The position numbers and the translations under genes were made by a program. From Phylloscopus collybita (taxonomy: Eukaryota; Chordata; Aves; Passeriformes; Phylloscopidae): a DNA stretch of 64,000 nucleotides. The notes beneath the pieces were generated by a model. It ran no database searches, was not told where the DNA came from, and was given only the letters and a program-made list of their open reading frames with translations. The stretch lies in NCBI GenBank assembly GCA_027886175.1, contig JAJNNQ010000009.1, positions 11,018,501 to 11,082,500 on the forward strand, given 5' to 3'. This document shows, in pieces, positions 51,047-64,000 of this stretch (positions are counted from its first letter, which is position 1; each line of letters starts with the position of its first letter).

Positions 51047-53087
51047 CATTAATACAGAGCTTTCATGTTCAGAACTGTGTAAATATGTCAGCTCACACCC
51101 TCAAAAGCAGCTTCTCTGAAAAATATAGCAGAAAAAAAAGGAAGAAAATTCACTATTGGACAGCTTCCACCAAGAAACCAACCTTTTTTTTTTTTTCATC
51201 CTGGACATTTTCAAAAATGGAATGAACTGAAATATATGGGGGCTGGGAGCATTTTGGAATGTAATTAAAAATAGGTCAGGAGGAAAAAAGCCTTAGACTC
51301 TTCAACAAATGATCACAATTAATCAACAAGAATGGAAGCTGACTCTTTAATAAATGTGTTGGAATTATCCTCCTTTCTGGGGGCAGGCTCTTGGATGTTA
51401 ACAGAACAGCTCACAATGTTTATGGCTTTGCTGCCATGAGAAAGAGTTGCAGGATGGCATCCTCTGTGGTTTAACATGATCCATCAGCTGATGGCTTGTT
51501 CTGCTGTGAGGCAGATCACTGACACCATTACAATTTCATCCGCTGCCTCAAAGCCAATTTCCCTGCATATAAACGCTTCATTCAGAGCACAGAAAAAATA
51601 CATTAGCGAAACAATATAGCATACTGTACAACAAGGATTTTCCTGCACTGTAACTCTACAGCTCACCAGGCAAAACCCACTTCTTTTTATTCTAGTTCCC
51701 CAGGGTGCTACATGGAGACACCAATCCTGAGGCGGATTAACTGTGGCGCTTTCATCAAGAGGAACTTGTCTTCACTCTGACTTTGGAATAGAAAGGATGT
51801 GCTATTACCCTTCGACTTTGAAAGAGAAAAGCTTTCTACCTGCATTCCTCACTCACTTCCAAAGTTTAGCTCATAGGGATTAGAATTTGCTAGATATAGG
51901 ATAAGCCCCTTTCAAAATACTCATATAAAGAAAGATGGAGAGAGCTTTCAGATGCATTTACTGAATGTTTATTAGTATTAGAAACAGGTAAATTGGAGCT
52001 AAAGTGTGAGCAAAATATTCATTCTTCACATGAAATAAATGAGGGTAGTCAGAAAAAAAAAGGGGTTTTTTTCTCTCTGTTACTTTTACATAAGGTCTGC
52101 TATTTGCTATTCAAAACCAATCTTTTCTTTTCCCTGATACAGGAGTATTTTGGGGGTACTTTAATTTTGGGAACCTGACTCAATCCATATTATAGAGCAT
52201 AGAGTTTCTGGCAGCAAGTGTTTAACATTTCCTCGGTATTGAGGTCTCTGTAAGGTATTTCATACCTAGCCTTGAAGTGTGCAGAAAGCTTAAATCACTT
52301 TTGTATCTCAGGCCAACATCCCAGCCCCACAGGACATTTTTGTGCCACTGGCTCCAAAGTAGGCTAAAAATGCTAAATATTGGGTAGGGAGGTCTGGTAT
52401 CACATTATGACTTTGTAATTATTTTATCATTATAATTATCTCAGATATGAGAAGAGAAGCAAAGCTCCTTCTGTGTTTGACTTGGATTTCATTTAAACCT
52501 GTTTTAAACCCTGCAATAATTTCAGCTGATTTCACTGCCACTGAACAAGTCTATCGTATGAAACATCACCCGCAGCTTCCTGGCCATGGGCAGGGTCAAA
52601 CAAAGCCTGGTTTTCTCCCTGGGCTTTCAAAGCAGTGTAACCCGTCACAGAAACATGAGGCTGGCAGTGAAATAAGTAGCTAGTCTCATTTGGGAGAGGA
52701 TATTCTTTATGACCAAAGCCCAACAATATTGTTTCTGAAACTGATGCCTCCAGTTTTAGATAAAACAGACAACTTAGCAGGGCAGCAGTGTGCAGAGGAC
52801 AGCCTGACACTGGCCTTGACTGGGCGAGGCAGGCTGCCCCTCATGGAACTCCAGCTACAGGTCACAGCTCATTCCTCACGAAGGACTGTCACTCACCAGG
52901 GGAAGAGCTGTCCCACACTGTGGTGGCAGGTGACCACGGCATGGTGGCTGAGACTGATGGTCTGTGTTGGCACAAAAATGCTCTTCACACACCAGCAGCT
53001 CTTCTCAGAATCTAATGGCAGACCAAGCACCTCAAACATTTAAAGAGGACTGAGCTAATGTCCTTTATCAATGTCCCAAGTCTTGCC

Positions 53088-53107
53088 AAAAAAAAAAAAA
53101 AAAAAAA
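53088..53107. repeat. A20 tract
   Basis: This is a run of twenty A residues about 600 bp left of the isolated CpG island at 53.7 kb. No retroelement body is recognised beside it. Confidence 0.85.
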
Positions 53108-53726
53108 GGTGATTCTGTGAAAATACTGTATCATAGCAGTCAGTGGGTGTATTCACTGTTTTTAGTAATCCCCATTATTTCTAGTGGGAAACACAACTGG
53201 TAGGGAACAGCAGGCAGAGACCTAATGCTTTCTCACCTTTCCTGTGCTGCCCACCCTGCTGCTGGGGAAAGTACTTGTGCTGCTCTGCCAAGGAAGAGGA
53301 TTAGGGTAGCTGTCCTAGCAGAAGCTCCCCCCATGGGATAAGGGGTTTTTCACCCTTAGCCAGCCTGATTTTCCCCTTGCCTGCTTGGCTGGAGGAGCAG
53401 CTCCATGCACCGATGACAGCAGAAGCTGGAAATGCTCATATGGGGAAGAAAGAGAAGTCAGGAGGCAGTTTGCTTCCCTAAGTGTCAGTTTAAACGCTTA
53501 TCAAATGGCAGCGTCAGTCCCATGAGCGTGTCTCCAGTGGTACAAAGCACTCAGGGCAGAGGCTGCTGACCCGCCCGTCTTTCTGTCCTGCAGCTGCCCA
53601 GGCACAGCTCTGTGCCTGCACGGCGAACCGGAGCAGGGAATCGATCTGGCTGGAAGAAAGTATGTTAAAACACCCTCCAAAAAGCAACATGTTTTTCTTT
53701 CCAGCCAGAATCACTTCTCCCATCTG

Positions 53727-53980
53727 GCGGGGCGCACAGCTGCACAAACAGCTGCGCCGCAGCGGCGGCGGGGCGGGCGGCGGGGCGGGCCGGGCGGCCC
53801 CGCCGAGCAGAGGGGAAGCTCCGCCGGAGCCTCAGCGCACACAGAGCCCCGCAAGGGCCCCAGCCCGGTGGGCATTCGGCTGCGCCGCTCCCCTCCCGCA
53901 CCGAGCGGGAGCGCACAGACGTCCTGGCAGCGCGGGCTGCCCTGACACAAGGAGCGAGCAGCGTCACTCGCATTGGTTTG
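53727..53980. promoter_or_regulatory. Isolated CpG island with inverted CCAAT box
   Basis: A sharp GC-rich island of about 230 bp stands in AT-rich DNA 22 kb upstream of MSX1. It has GGCGGGG/GGGCGG blocks (about 53763-53796, with four or more G-runs), and ATTGG at 53972-53976 gives CCAAT on the minus strand. That geometry suggests leftward transcription toward MSX1, but no exon, start codon with long frame or conserved protein is recognised. A CpG-island promoter of an unannotated lncRNA or a first non-coding exon of a neighbour is possible. Confidence 0.5.
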
Positions 53981-56900
53981 TTCCTCTCAACTCCTCCTGG
54001 AGGACGAGCTAAGAGGAAGAAGGATGCTCATACTGCTCAACAGCCAGGAGCAATGAGTCCTGGTTTGGGTCTGGAATTAAGGGAGAATCCTGCGGAAATG
54101 TTTAGACCTGAGGTACATTTGAAGAGATTGAACAGATAATCATATCCAAATTATGTTCCTTCAGGGAAATTAAAAATGGTTGCAATCATTAATAACTTTC
54201 ACATCCCAAGTGCTTGTGACCTTTGTGCACGCCAACACCACCAGATGGTGGCTGGGGTTTTTCTTCAACAACCAGAGGAGAAGATGGCCAGCTACCAAGT
54301 CGTTTGTACCAACACACTAGGAGTACAGAGCCCTTGCTCAAGCAACTCATCACTAGGTTAGCTCAGTATTTGAAACTGGACTAAGGCAAACCAAAGCTGG
54401 AGGTACAACTTAGGCTGCAATAACTCTTGACAGACTGACAGTGTTGTCAATCTAAAGCACTGGGAGGTTAGTCAGCAAGTGTTCTCCCATGATCCTGAAA
54501 ACACTGCTTCTGGAGCTTAGTTTTAATTCCATCATAGTCTCTAATATTTATTGTGAGGCTGATATTCTCACACCTTCTATTAATAGCAATAGTGAGTTTT
54601 AAAAAAGACTCAAGGTACAAACAGCAGAGCTGACCAGTCTGTTAGGCAAGGAAAATAGTTCCACTGCACTTTTCAGGTGCAGAATGCTTGAACTTATCTT
54701 TGTGACAAACTTCTTCGAATCTTCATACACATGGTGGGATTACAGTCTCTACAGAGTTATATTGGTTTTACTTGAGTAGTACAAATTCCCTTTCCAAAGA
54801 TGCACTAAGCATTGCATGTAAAAGCTACACTCCTACTCTAAGAGTGAACATCCCATGTGATTTGAATGATATTGGTAAGCTTCCTGATGTCCCCCTGTAC
54901 TGGAATTACTGGATGGTGTTGTATCACCATTGCCTTTGGATAATTATAGAGTATCATGAGAATACAGGGTCCAGCTGGTGGACTGGAAAAATATTCACAG
55001 AGAATGGAACAGAAAGTCCATCCTCATACAACTCAACTGATACTGCAGCTAAATATCAAACAAGATGGACAGGTTTGCTGACATACTCAGTGATGGATAC
55101 TGCTAGTGCCACTCACAATACCAAATGTCAGATTTGACTTCATTGATGCTGAATTTTTTTTTCCATTTTTTAGAAAATATCCTTCTATTTCTGGTTAAGC
55201 ATATTTTACTGCAAATAAAATGGCTAAGACTAAATCAAGCCACTCAGATTTTGACGTGATGCACATAGATTTGTGCCTGTCTATGTATATGGATACATGA
55301 AAAATAATAGATTTTTTTCTGCATCCATATTTTTTCCCTTTGCAGTGTGTAGCAGACACTATTTTTATTTAGTGATTCTGAATATTCAGCTCCATGTAGC
55401 AATTTTAAATGGTAGGAGTTTATATTCAATCAGGCATGGCGTAAAATGCCACATTTGTTTTGCAATGGAATTTCTCTGTCTTTAGCTCTGATTGAAGCTC
55501 TCCCCAGTTTAATGAGAAATATATTTGAATAAACAATGAACTGATTTGCATGGAATCAGTTTCTGTTTAACAGAAACATTTCTTTGCATTGTATTATTAC
55601 TGTTATTAAGCATTTACATTCTGGTACCATATACAGAACATGATGAAAAAGAAGCAACACACAGGGATAATTTTTTCTGCGTATTTCTTTGTATTTTTTT
55701 CCTTCTGGGTCTTTATTAGCTGCATCAGTAGGGATAATATTATATTGCTTCCAATTACCAAAAGCAGTGTATTAGAGTAAATATACAGGTTATCCCACTG
55801 CTTGAGTATGCTCCCAAACAGTCATTTCTCTGATGTATAGCTGTGGATCAGTAACATTTTTCTCCTATTGATTTCTGGAAGAAAATAATATTTGATCTGT
55901 GCTGACACAACACTTTTGCAACAACAACAAAAAAGAAAGTTTGCTTTAAAAGCTGATTATTTTTCCTTATATTCTACAAATTTCTTAATTTCTATTTTCT
56001 TAAGTGGGCTACTTTCAGGGGATTGTAAACAATTTAGAAAAACAAATTCTTTGAAAAATCATTCATTCATTCATTCTACCACTTATCCAAGACAGCAATC
56101 TCTAAATTAAACCTTTTCAAAATGAGTATACTTAAAAGTTTCACCCTGATAGCAGAAAAAAACTTCTTCACGGTGTATCTAAAAGATCAATTTACCAAAA
56201 AGGACAACAAAAAATAATGATCATTTCTTTGCTTTCTTGTAACCCACAATACACAATTTTTCACTACATAGATTTTGCAAGACTGTGCTTTGGTTATTTT
56301 TTATCTAGGAATTCAGGATGCATAAATATTGCAATAACAAAGCGGAAATCCTCAGAGCCAATTTATCTATTGAAAAGAAGTCTACACATCTTAAAATATG
56401 GAAATGACAAAATATCAAGGGGGACTCGTTTACTTTCTCTACTGGAGACTTCATTGAACTAAAGCTAAATATCCAAGAATAAACCCAGTCTTTCAAATGC
56501 ACAGGTGCTAAACTGGAATCTTTCGTTTTGCAACGGCAGCACCAAGATGCGAATCTGGCCCTGGAGCCAGCAGGAATGCCATATGATATCTGAATGGTAA
56601 TTTTCTCTCTATGTGCCACAATAATGCCTCAGACTTGACCTTTGGCTTTGTTGTCACCAAGTATTATCATATGTATAATTTGACCTTTCTTACTTGTATG
56701 AATGCTTGGCCTTGAACTCCATCTAACCTTCTAGGAGCTGTAAAGATAATTTCTATATATTTGCAATAAGGTCCCTGATTTGACCTATGACTCAAATGAA
56801 CAATAATTTCTTAATATTCCCATTTCTCCTAAGACTATTTCCAGTAATAGTATAATAATAAGGCAATAAAATGTCCTTCACTGTGAACTCTTGTTATTCT

Positions 56901-59900
56901 AAATTTTGAAGGCCTGTGCTTTAGGGCATTCACAGTTCATTACATTTCTGTGTTGTTGAAAGATAGTATCAAGGCATCAAAAGTTTCTAGAATTTAAATC
57001 AAAATGAGTGAAAGGACAAAAGTGACATATTTCACTGTGTCTATATCCAGACAAAACTAAAGATAATAACAAGTTTAATTTAGGGACAGTGAAACAAAAG
57101 CATATCTTAGCACTAACAGAAGACCATTAATATTTCTGCCACTTCTATTTAGCAATTTCAAAGCAGAACAGAAGTACTAAAAAAAAATTCAGTTCTGACC
57201 TTTGTAAAAAAATTGTGTATTCCATCACTATGCAACAAAACAATAAATAATCCAACATCACAGTATTCTTCAACAAAATATAGAAAGTGTGGTTTTTTTC
57301 AGGAAAATAATCTTTGTTAATATTGGTACACAAAAGAAATGCAAACTATTAGATGTGTACAAAGGAGTTGTGACTATATTGAAAATGGATCAGCCTGATG
57401 ACATCCAGTGTGTGATATAGAATCCCCTCTTTCAGCTGTGTAAGACTGCAAGATCACCCTTCCAAGTACACAACTTGCCTTCAGCACCTAGAGTTGTGTT
57501 TCACACCATATTTTGCTTAGAATGGAATGCTAATGGGTCATCATATTTGCTGATCAGTCCCAGAACAGAAGTTTTCACTTTTCATGCAGCTGCACCCAAA
57601 ACATGAATACATTTAAACACTGCCTGCATATAAAAGGCTCTGATTTAAAACTCAGTAACTTGGGAATTTGGTCCTGTACAAGTAGAACACAGAATATATA
57701 CAATTAGATATCATGGCTAAGGTAAATACAACAGCCAACACATGGTGATTGAAATCAGTACAGCTAAGAGCAGCTGCCAGCCATTGCTCAGATTTTGTTG
57801 ATATCAAGGCAGAGATGAGTTTTGGGGAGCAGGAAGTGACTTTGGCAAGGTCAGCTGCAACTGGAATATTTATGACAGGAGGTGTGAAGCAATATACCTG
57901 CACTTGTTTTGGTACCATGGCCTGGATCCTACAATCCTTACAGTGTCTATTTCTTCAACCACCCAGAAAACCCACCCCTATATATACTTTGTAGAAGATA
58001 TTCCATGCACTTATTAAGATTTTCTTGTTTCCTTTCTTTTTCCTTGAAACTGTATTTCTTGGAAATTGCTTTGCATGGCTTTCTCTCTCTTTGGTTATTC
58101 AAACCAATGCTCTTTTGTGGAAATTAATATTTTGTACTTAGAGCTGAAGTGTCCATGTAACTGCTATGACATGATCAATGTGACTCTCCTCCTTATACAA
58201 ATTGCTCCTTCCGAGCTATCTGTCTTGCTATCATAGTTTTCTTCCCCACTGCAAAGGCTGGTGACACAAGACTAGCTCAGACACATCACTCAAGATTAAT
58301 CTGAAACTTCAGAGAACAGAGAACAATGCAAGAGATAAAGACCAAATTATTAGTAGAATATGCAAGCTGAGAGTCAATTCAAAACCCTTATGCTGCTCTT
58401 TTTTGCTTTCAAGCAGAGGGTTTGTATACTCCAGTCTTGGTGACAAGGACCAGCCTCCATTGCCACTCAGAGGCCAGCTGCCACAGACAGAATGGAGGGT
58501 TGAAAACTGCATGGCCAAGGTGCCTGCAGCTAAACAGATCTCTCCAAAACATAAAGTGTTTCTTTGGAAACAAGTAAATGCTTTGGGTTCTTTAAGATTA
58601 GAGAGATATAGTATGGCTGGCCAAAAATAACAGAACATTCAGAAAAGTTTGGCTCCAGAGTTCATCTCTATCTTGAATAAGCAGATTAAGAATCACTTAT
58701 TTTAAACTGTTTTCCCAACAAGAGTGAGCTTGAATGTTTGGCTTGCTGCAGATGTACTGGTCAAGAGATACTAAAAGAGCAAAACCTCTAGGACTGAAGT
58801 TTTAAGTTCATGTTGTGCCAGCCCAGATTTTCCAGAAAAATGGAAATTTGACACTGCTGTCTAATCCAAGCTTTGAGACTTTCGTTAGCATCATGAGTTC
58901 TTCCAGAAATATCCAACAATCTTTTCTTCCCGCTTACAATCCTCTCACAGTGTCCAAGGGAGGGGTTGCTGAGGCAGCTCACTGACATGGTGGCATCTGG
59001 TGAAATAGGGATCATGCTGGAGCATGGGGCACAATCCCTCTGCTCTTTCCACCAAGCCTCAGAGGTCCTGTCTCCTTGCAGGAGGACTCATGAAAAGACA
59101 CTGTTGAGCTCAGCTCCTTGTCCTCCTCCCAGGCATTATCAGTGTGACAAAAGCAGAGTATCCCAAGAGTCCAGCCTCAGTAAATTGTGTTTCAGGCAGT
59201 AAAAGACTGTTGGCTTCTAACACCAGTAAGACTGGGGGATGAGTGGTTGTGCTGGCTGCATTTGCTCCCCCACACTGCACTGCCAGGCTGCAGCCCAACA
59301 GCAGCCCTAAAGCGAAGGGCTCAGCTACCTTACAATCACCACCTGGAATGCAGCAGCAAAAATATCTACTGGGGCTCAGGAATAACAGGAAAAGAGAGGC
59401 AAAAAGAGAGGGAAACAAGGGAAAGACAGAAGATGGTGAGAGATCTAAGGGGTGGGATGGAGTTGGCAGTGCATTTCTGGCAGCAGGCAGAAATGCTGGC
59501 CAGGAAAGCAGCACTGCCATGGAAGGTGACAGAGACACATAAACAGGAGCTGTGCTTCAGTGGCTTTTGGGCCTCACACTGGCTCTCTGCTGAGGGTGAG
59601 CATCTGCCTTGGCTGTCAGACCATTGGAAAAAATCTGGTTTCCACACTGCTAGGGATCCACACATCTAGGGATGCAATCACAGCTCTAGTTCTTCATGTG
59701 AGAAGTTTTTGCTCTCTGGGAAGTCCCTTTTGCTCTAGAAGCCCATTTTTCCATTCACTACCCAGCAATATTAACAGCTCCATCACAGGCATAGAGGCTC
59801 TTCATCCTGCTTTAAGGAAAAATGAGTGTAAAAGCATTTGTTACTGCTGATAATGTAACTAATATTTTTTTCTAATAATTTGTTATTATTTTATCCTGTC

Positions 59901-61549
59901 ACTGAAAGGCAAATAGCTTTCAAAGGCAGATTTTGCACCAGGCCCTACAGATTTTTTGTGGGGAGTTTGGCATCTATCTGACCCCAACAGTGTCACAATT
60001 CTCTACTAATAATAATGAAAACATTGCACAGTACTTAAAACATAAGAAGGCAGTTTTTATTTTTATTTAACTTAAAGTTAAAAAAGGAAAGAGTAATGGA
60101 AGTTAAGTGGAGGAGGAATGGGAATGGAAAAGAGGAAGGGGAAGGAGCACAACCAAAAAAAAAAAATAAAAAATCCAAGCCCTACCTCTCTTTCCAGTCC
60201 CTGCAAACTGCTTTCTTATGCAGTGGATTATGAAGTTTTCAAGGTTGGATTAGAGACTGCTATAAAACAGTTTGCCTGACACAGAACCACATTTAAATTA
60301 GCAGTGTCATAAACGGCACTGTGAGGGAGGGAGGGAGGGCCTGCTCGTGATTCAAGGATATTGTCTTTTGTATAATTTTTCCAGTATCATAAATTTCTGC
60401 CCAAAGTTCCTAGCAGAATAGCAATGCTCCAACATATATGGAATAGGCATCTTTCATAAAATGTTATACATGGAACAGAACTACAGTTTGTGGATCACAT
60501 TTATTTAAAATTAGTGTAATTTATAAATATGCACCTCAACAGCATGATTTTAACCCATAGGTTTTTAGATGTAACTTTTTACCTTTTTGAGACCTTTGTG
60601 CTTAGCTGGAGGGTGTTTACTGTGACTGAGGTGTTTTTTCTAAACAGAGAGCTGGAATATTTAAAACCGCCTTGGTATGGAAAACCCACAGTTTGTCCAC
60701 CTCAAACAATCTCTTCTCTCCCCCAGTTGTCACAGCAACAACTTCAGCATTTGAAAGGAATCTGCTTCAATAATCTAAGCCTCTGATCTTTGACAGGCTT
60801 ATAATGAAGAAACAGTTTGTTAATGCTGACATAAACATTTTGAAAACTTAAAGGTACAATTATTTCATGTTGTTTAGGAAGTGAGCACTACATGGTCAAG
60901 AGAACAGCACTCTTCAAAAATATTTACTCATGCAATTTCCTAGTGAGAAAAACAACTGCGGACTGTACAGCTGAACTGAGATTCCAGCCCTGTGGTTTGA
61001 GCAAGAAGAATTTTTCTTTGTCTCCTGCCCATTTATAGTTAATTTTTTTTCTCCCTTAGAATCCCATGATGATCTTTTGGATAATCGCAGGATATATCAG
61101 CCCAATCTCTTTATTTTAAATCATAAAACTTAAAACCCCAGGCTGAATCAGACGGAATTCCAAGTGGGTCTCCTGACTATTCTGCTTATAATAAAAAGTC
61201 AGAACTGCTTCTCGGCCAGCCAGCTGCGATGGAAGTGGTTTGCCTGTTTAGCAAACAAAACCGTTCTTTCTGCTGGGAGAAGGGCAATGACACAATGGCA
61301 AAGATCCCCAGCAAAGTAGTCCCTGTGCTTTCTGGGCAAAGCAAAAGGCAGAGCAGGCGACAAACTCGGGGCAGCCCTTTGGAGTCACAGCTCCAGTTGC
61401 TCTGGGGACACCATCACTCTCGGAGCAATTTCCTACAGTAGCGCCAGGGCTCCAGTGGTCCTCGGGGGTGAAATCCATCATCCTGCACGCTGCACTCTAT
61501 CAAGTGGGGCTCCGAGAAAGGGTCAAGTGGTCCGCTGCCATGCTGTTTG
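53981..61549. other. Intergenic DNA, no gene recognised
   Basis: This is AT-rich sequence with short microsatellites. The 54772-55137 plus-strand frame (121 codons) and the 59.1-59.7 kb overlapping frames show no recognisable domain, no splice context and no homologue that I can name. By human gene order STX18 should lie beyond the right end; none of its exons is recognised here. Confidence 0.6.
60323..60342. repeat. (GGGA)n short tandem repeat
   Basis: Four GAGG/GGGA units lie in intergenic DNA. A similar short (CATT)4 occurs near 56063-56078. Confidence 0.8.
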
Positions 61550-62120
61550 AGCTCATCAGAGACATATTTAATTTAATTAAGGTTGTCAGCACTATTGATT
61601 TTGGCAGTTTCAATTACCGTGCTGTTATGGCTTCTGGATCTACTGATCTGTGATGAGCCCTATCAGCACTGGCACACATTGAGGAAAAAGCCCTTTGTCT
61701 CCTTTAAAACCTGACACATCCTGCCATAGGCCATAACTTATTGCTTTTATCCAGCCCAGCTCCTCTTCTGTTCCTCATAATTAATTTCTCATTAGACAGC
61801 TCTTTATTGTTTAATTTGTGCAGTTTATAATCAAATTGGGCACATTAATTGTAGTTGAATTTAAGGCTAATGAAAAATAAAGGTTTTCAATAACTTACTC
61901 TTCAATTATTTCAGACAAGATAAAATAAAACACTTTAAGAGTTGTCAGCTTTTTAAATTATAAATTAGGTTGTTTAAAGAGCATGGGCATTTAGGAAGCA
62001 GTTATCACACATTTAGTAATTATAAATCCTATGCTCCAATACAATTATTAGGATATATTTACAATTCCTCTTAGTTTTTTTCCACCCTGTTGTTAGTTAA
62101 CTGCATAACATCTAATTGTT
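61550..62120. promoter_or_regulatory. Candidate long-range enhancer block (AT-rich, TAAT-dense)
   Basis: About 570 bp of high-complexity AT-rich DNA hold an unusual density of homeodomain words: TTAATTTAATTAAGG (61570), TAATTAATTTCTCATTAGAC, CATTAATTGTAG, TCAATTATTTC, TAGTAATTATAAATCC and CAATTATTAGG. They are interspersed with TTATTG and TTTAAG words and have no transposon signature. The texture is that of deeply conserved non-coding elements around developmental genes. It is about 30 kb upstream of MSX1. Confidence 0.45.
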
Positions 62121-64000
62121 GGAGGTTAAAAATAGCATAATCTGAACTCTCTGGGCCTGATTCTTCCTCTTCCACAGACTGAACTGTAAATCAGCATGTC
62201 TGAGGAAGTCTGTATCCATAACACTGGAACAGGAGAGGTGTTTGAAACAGGAGAGATGTCTGGGTAAGAGGAAGAAGACCCCATTTGGTAGAGATTTTAT
62301 AAAATGATGATCTTTCTTCTAGGCAGCCCTGTAGGATTCAGCCCCTTTCCTACAAGAAAATGGTAATACACGATTTACATTAAGACCAGGACATCAGCTG
62401 GCAAAAATCAGCAAAGTGCTCTGAATGTAGACTACAATTTGTCCCATGACACGCATAATCTTCATTTTAGCAATGGGAAAACCAAGGCAGAGAAGCAGTT
62501 TATTTGAAAGGGCACATGGAAGGTGAGGCCAGCCTTCTAGATTTTTGTTTTGTTTTTGGCCTTTTTGGTGTTTTTTCTATTTTTCAGTTAAGAGTGAACA
62601 GGGAGGGTGAGGGAAGATTGGAAAGAATATGGGCTAAAAAATTTCACATAATACCCACCTTCTTTCTTGGCAAGAAAGAAATCAGGAAAACTGAGTTTCC
62701 TTCTTTTCTCAAAGGCTGCACTCAATGCACAGCGTTTTAAAGGTGAACAAGAAAAGCAAAGGGAAGGAAGGCGAGTTTCTTGTTGCTGCTGAGGGGAAAG
62801 TTGGGGTGCTGTAGGTCCAGAGTGTGGATGTGAGGAGATGATGGGAGAATCTGATTCCTTATGTGTTCTAAGACCTTTCCTTGGCCGGGTGTGCAGGGTC
62901 CCAGCACGACACACTGTGTTAGAGTATGGTCTGGGCATGTGCCCAGGGCACCCAGGGCAGGGATTCCTGGTCACAGGGTGAGTTTGGGAGGGGGGTGTGT
63001 GAACTGGTCCACATTCCCTGAACAAGCAACCAAATGATCACTCCTGCTCCTGCCCAGTGAGAGCTAAAGCTGTGACTGATGATGCATCTGCATCAAGGAA
63101 AGATGGGTCAGAGACAAAAGCATGTCCACTAGCTACTGTCCAGAAAATGCATGAACTGAAATACTGTAGAGAAAATGGTCACATCCACTGCTGCAAAAAT
63201 GCAAGGCTGCTGGTCTTTTTAACATAAAAAAAAAAAAGATGCTTTTGCTGTTCAAAAAGGGTAAAATTCACCCATATCCTCACACTATCTATTTACTAGC
63301 CAAATCCTGTATATAAAAAAAAGACAATGTCAGAGATTTTCTCTACGTACCCCAGTTCAAACTGAGGTTATTTTTTATTTCAGAAAGTATCTTTGTCCAA
63401 AATTCCTTGGTGGGGTCCCTGCCCTTGTGGATTTGTAGGAATCTTCTAATTTACGTATTGCTTCCTGTCTGGAATGAAGAGCAGGTCACTATTGCTAAAT
63501 ATTTCGGCATCATGTATATTCCCTAGCTCAAAATTATGTGGAACAGAAGGAGGAGATACTGTTTTCCCAAATACTCCCAAACACTACATCGATCACCAGC
63601 TGAATATGACAATATTCACCTGCCCAGCTTTTTGGAAGGGAAAGAGAGAATACCTTCCTTCCATGCTGGATCAGGAGTTTTGTCACCAGCATATGCAGCC
63701 AAGGAGCAAGGGAGCTGGGGAATCAGGCTGCACTCCCCCAGTGCTGAGTGCAGGGACAGGAAAGGGAATCAGTGCATTGGCGGGAGAAGGGGGTTCCCGG
63801 AAATTCAGCGTCTGATAAGGATACGTGGGAACAGCAGGGGAAAAACAAACCTTGAGTAATATGTGATGGGAAGGCAGCACACACTTTGTTCTTGGCCCTG
63901 CTTGGTATAACCCATCCAGCAAAAGCACAGGTGCACCTGGTGGGCTCCACAGGCAGAGGTTGCAGTCTTTAGGCTGCTTGAAATTTCTCTCCTCTAACAA
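62121..64000. other. Intergenic DNA at right edge, no gene recognised
   Basis: Sequence of mixed composition with short A-rich runs (63229-63238). Frames at 62588-63025 minus and 63474-63859 plus are unremarkable. No repeat or gene is recognised. Confidence 0.55.

Larger units (their letters stand above)
36731..53726. other. Intergenic DNA upstream of MSX1, no gene recognised
   Basis: This is mostly AT-rich unique sequence with the T23, CA and T-rich tracts, the 15-bp duplication and a CR1 tail listed separately. A short hairpin CTCCATAC-CTCT-GTATGGAG lies at 41948-41967. Longer frames at 39.5-40.5 kb and 40.48-41.15 kb occur in overlapping sets on both strands and match no family I know. 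Confidence 0.6.

Noticed and set aside
37000..64000. Search for STX18 exons (expected on the MSX1 5' side)
   Set aside because: No syntaxin-18 N-terminal or SNARE-domain sequence was recognised. It probably lies beyond the right end.

Overview
The window looks like bird genomic DNA. The main evidence is a truncated CR1 retrotransposon 3' end at about 8.53-8.76 kb, with the family's short tandem ATTCTATGA-type terminus, and a smaller CR1 tail near 51.0 kb. Interspersed repeats are otherwise sparse, I see no mammalian SINEs, and a compact GC-rich gene core sits in long AT-richer flanks. A songbird or other neoavian is plausible, but I cannot prove the species.

Only one protein-coding gene is supported: a complete two-exon MSX1 homeobox gene on the minus strand. 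Exon 1 coding sequence is 31169-31622, the intron is 29682-31168, and exon 2 coding sequence is 29251-29681. The joined product is 294 aa. It carries the Msx N-terminal blocks (including the Groucho/TLE-binding-type FSVEALM), a complete 60-residue homeodomain at residues 167-226 and the conserved C-terminal tail. The exon 1 blocks match MSX1 rather than MSX2. A CpG-rich promoter with an inverted CCAAT box and GC boxes lies upstream at 31.74-32.06 kb. A 3' UTR of about 0.6 kb ends at an AATAAA at 28685-28690.

Layout: 1-24 kb is AT-rich intergenic DNA with microsatellites, the CR1 copy and one candidate conserved element at 14.8-15.1 kb. From 24 to 28.3 kb is the 3' flank of MSX1, with small GC-rich patches and a CpG island at 27.73-28.27 kb. 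MSX1 occupies about 28.66-31.75 kb. From 32 to 37.2 kb is the 5' flank, dense in homeodomain, TCF/LEF-type and SOX-type motifs, with two more GC-rich patches and a large CpG island at 35.67-36.42 kb. From 37.2 to 64 kb is mostly featureless intergenic DNA, with an isolated CpG island at 53.73-53.98 kb and an AT-rich, TAAT-rich block at 61.55-62.12 kb that looks like a long-range enhancer.

In human the order is STX18-MSX1-CYTL1-STK32B-EVC2-EVC. If this is conserved, STX18 should lie off the right end and CYTL1 off the left end. I recognised no exon of either here.

I found no undescribed multi-gene system. The points most worth follow-up are the multi-island CpG landscape around one transcription factor gene, the palindromic TAAT-rich candidate enhancers, the apparent absence of the N-terminal SUMO site of MSX1, and the isolated CpG island at 53.7 kb.
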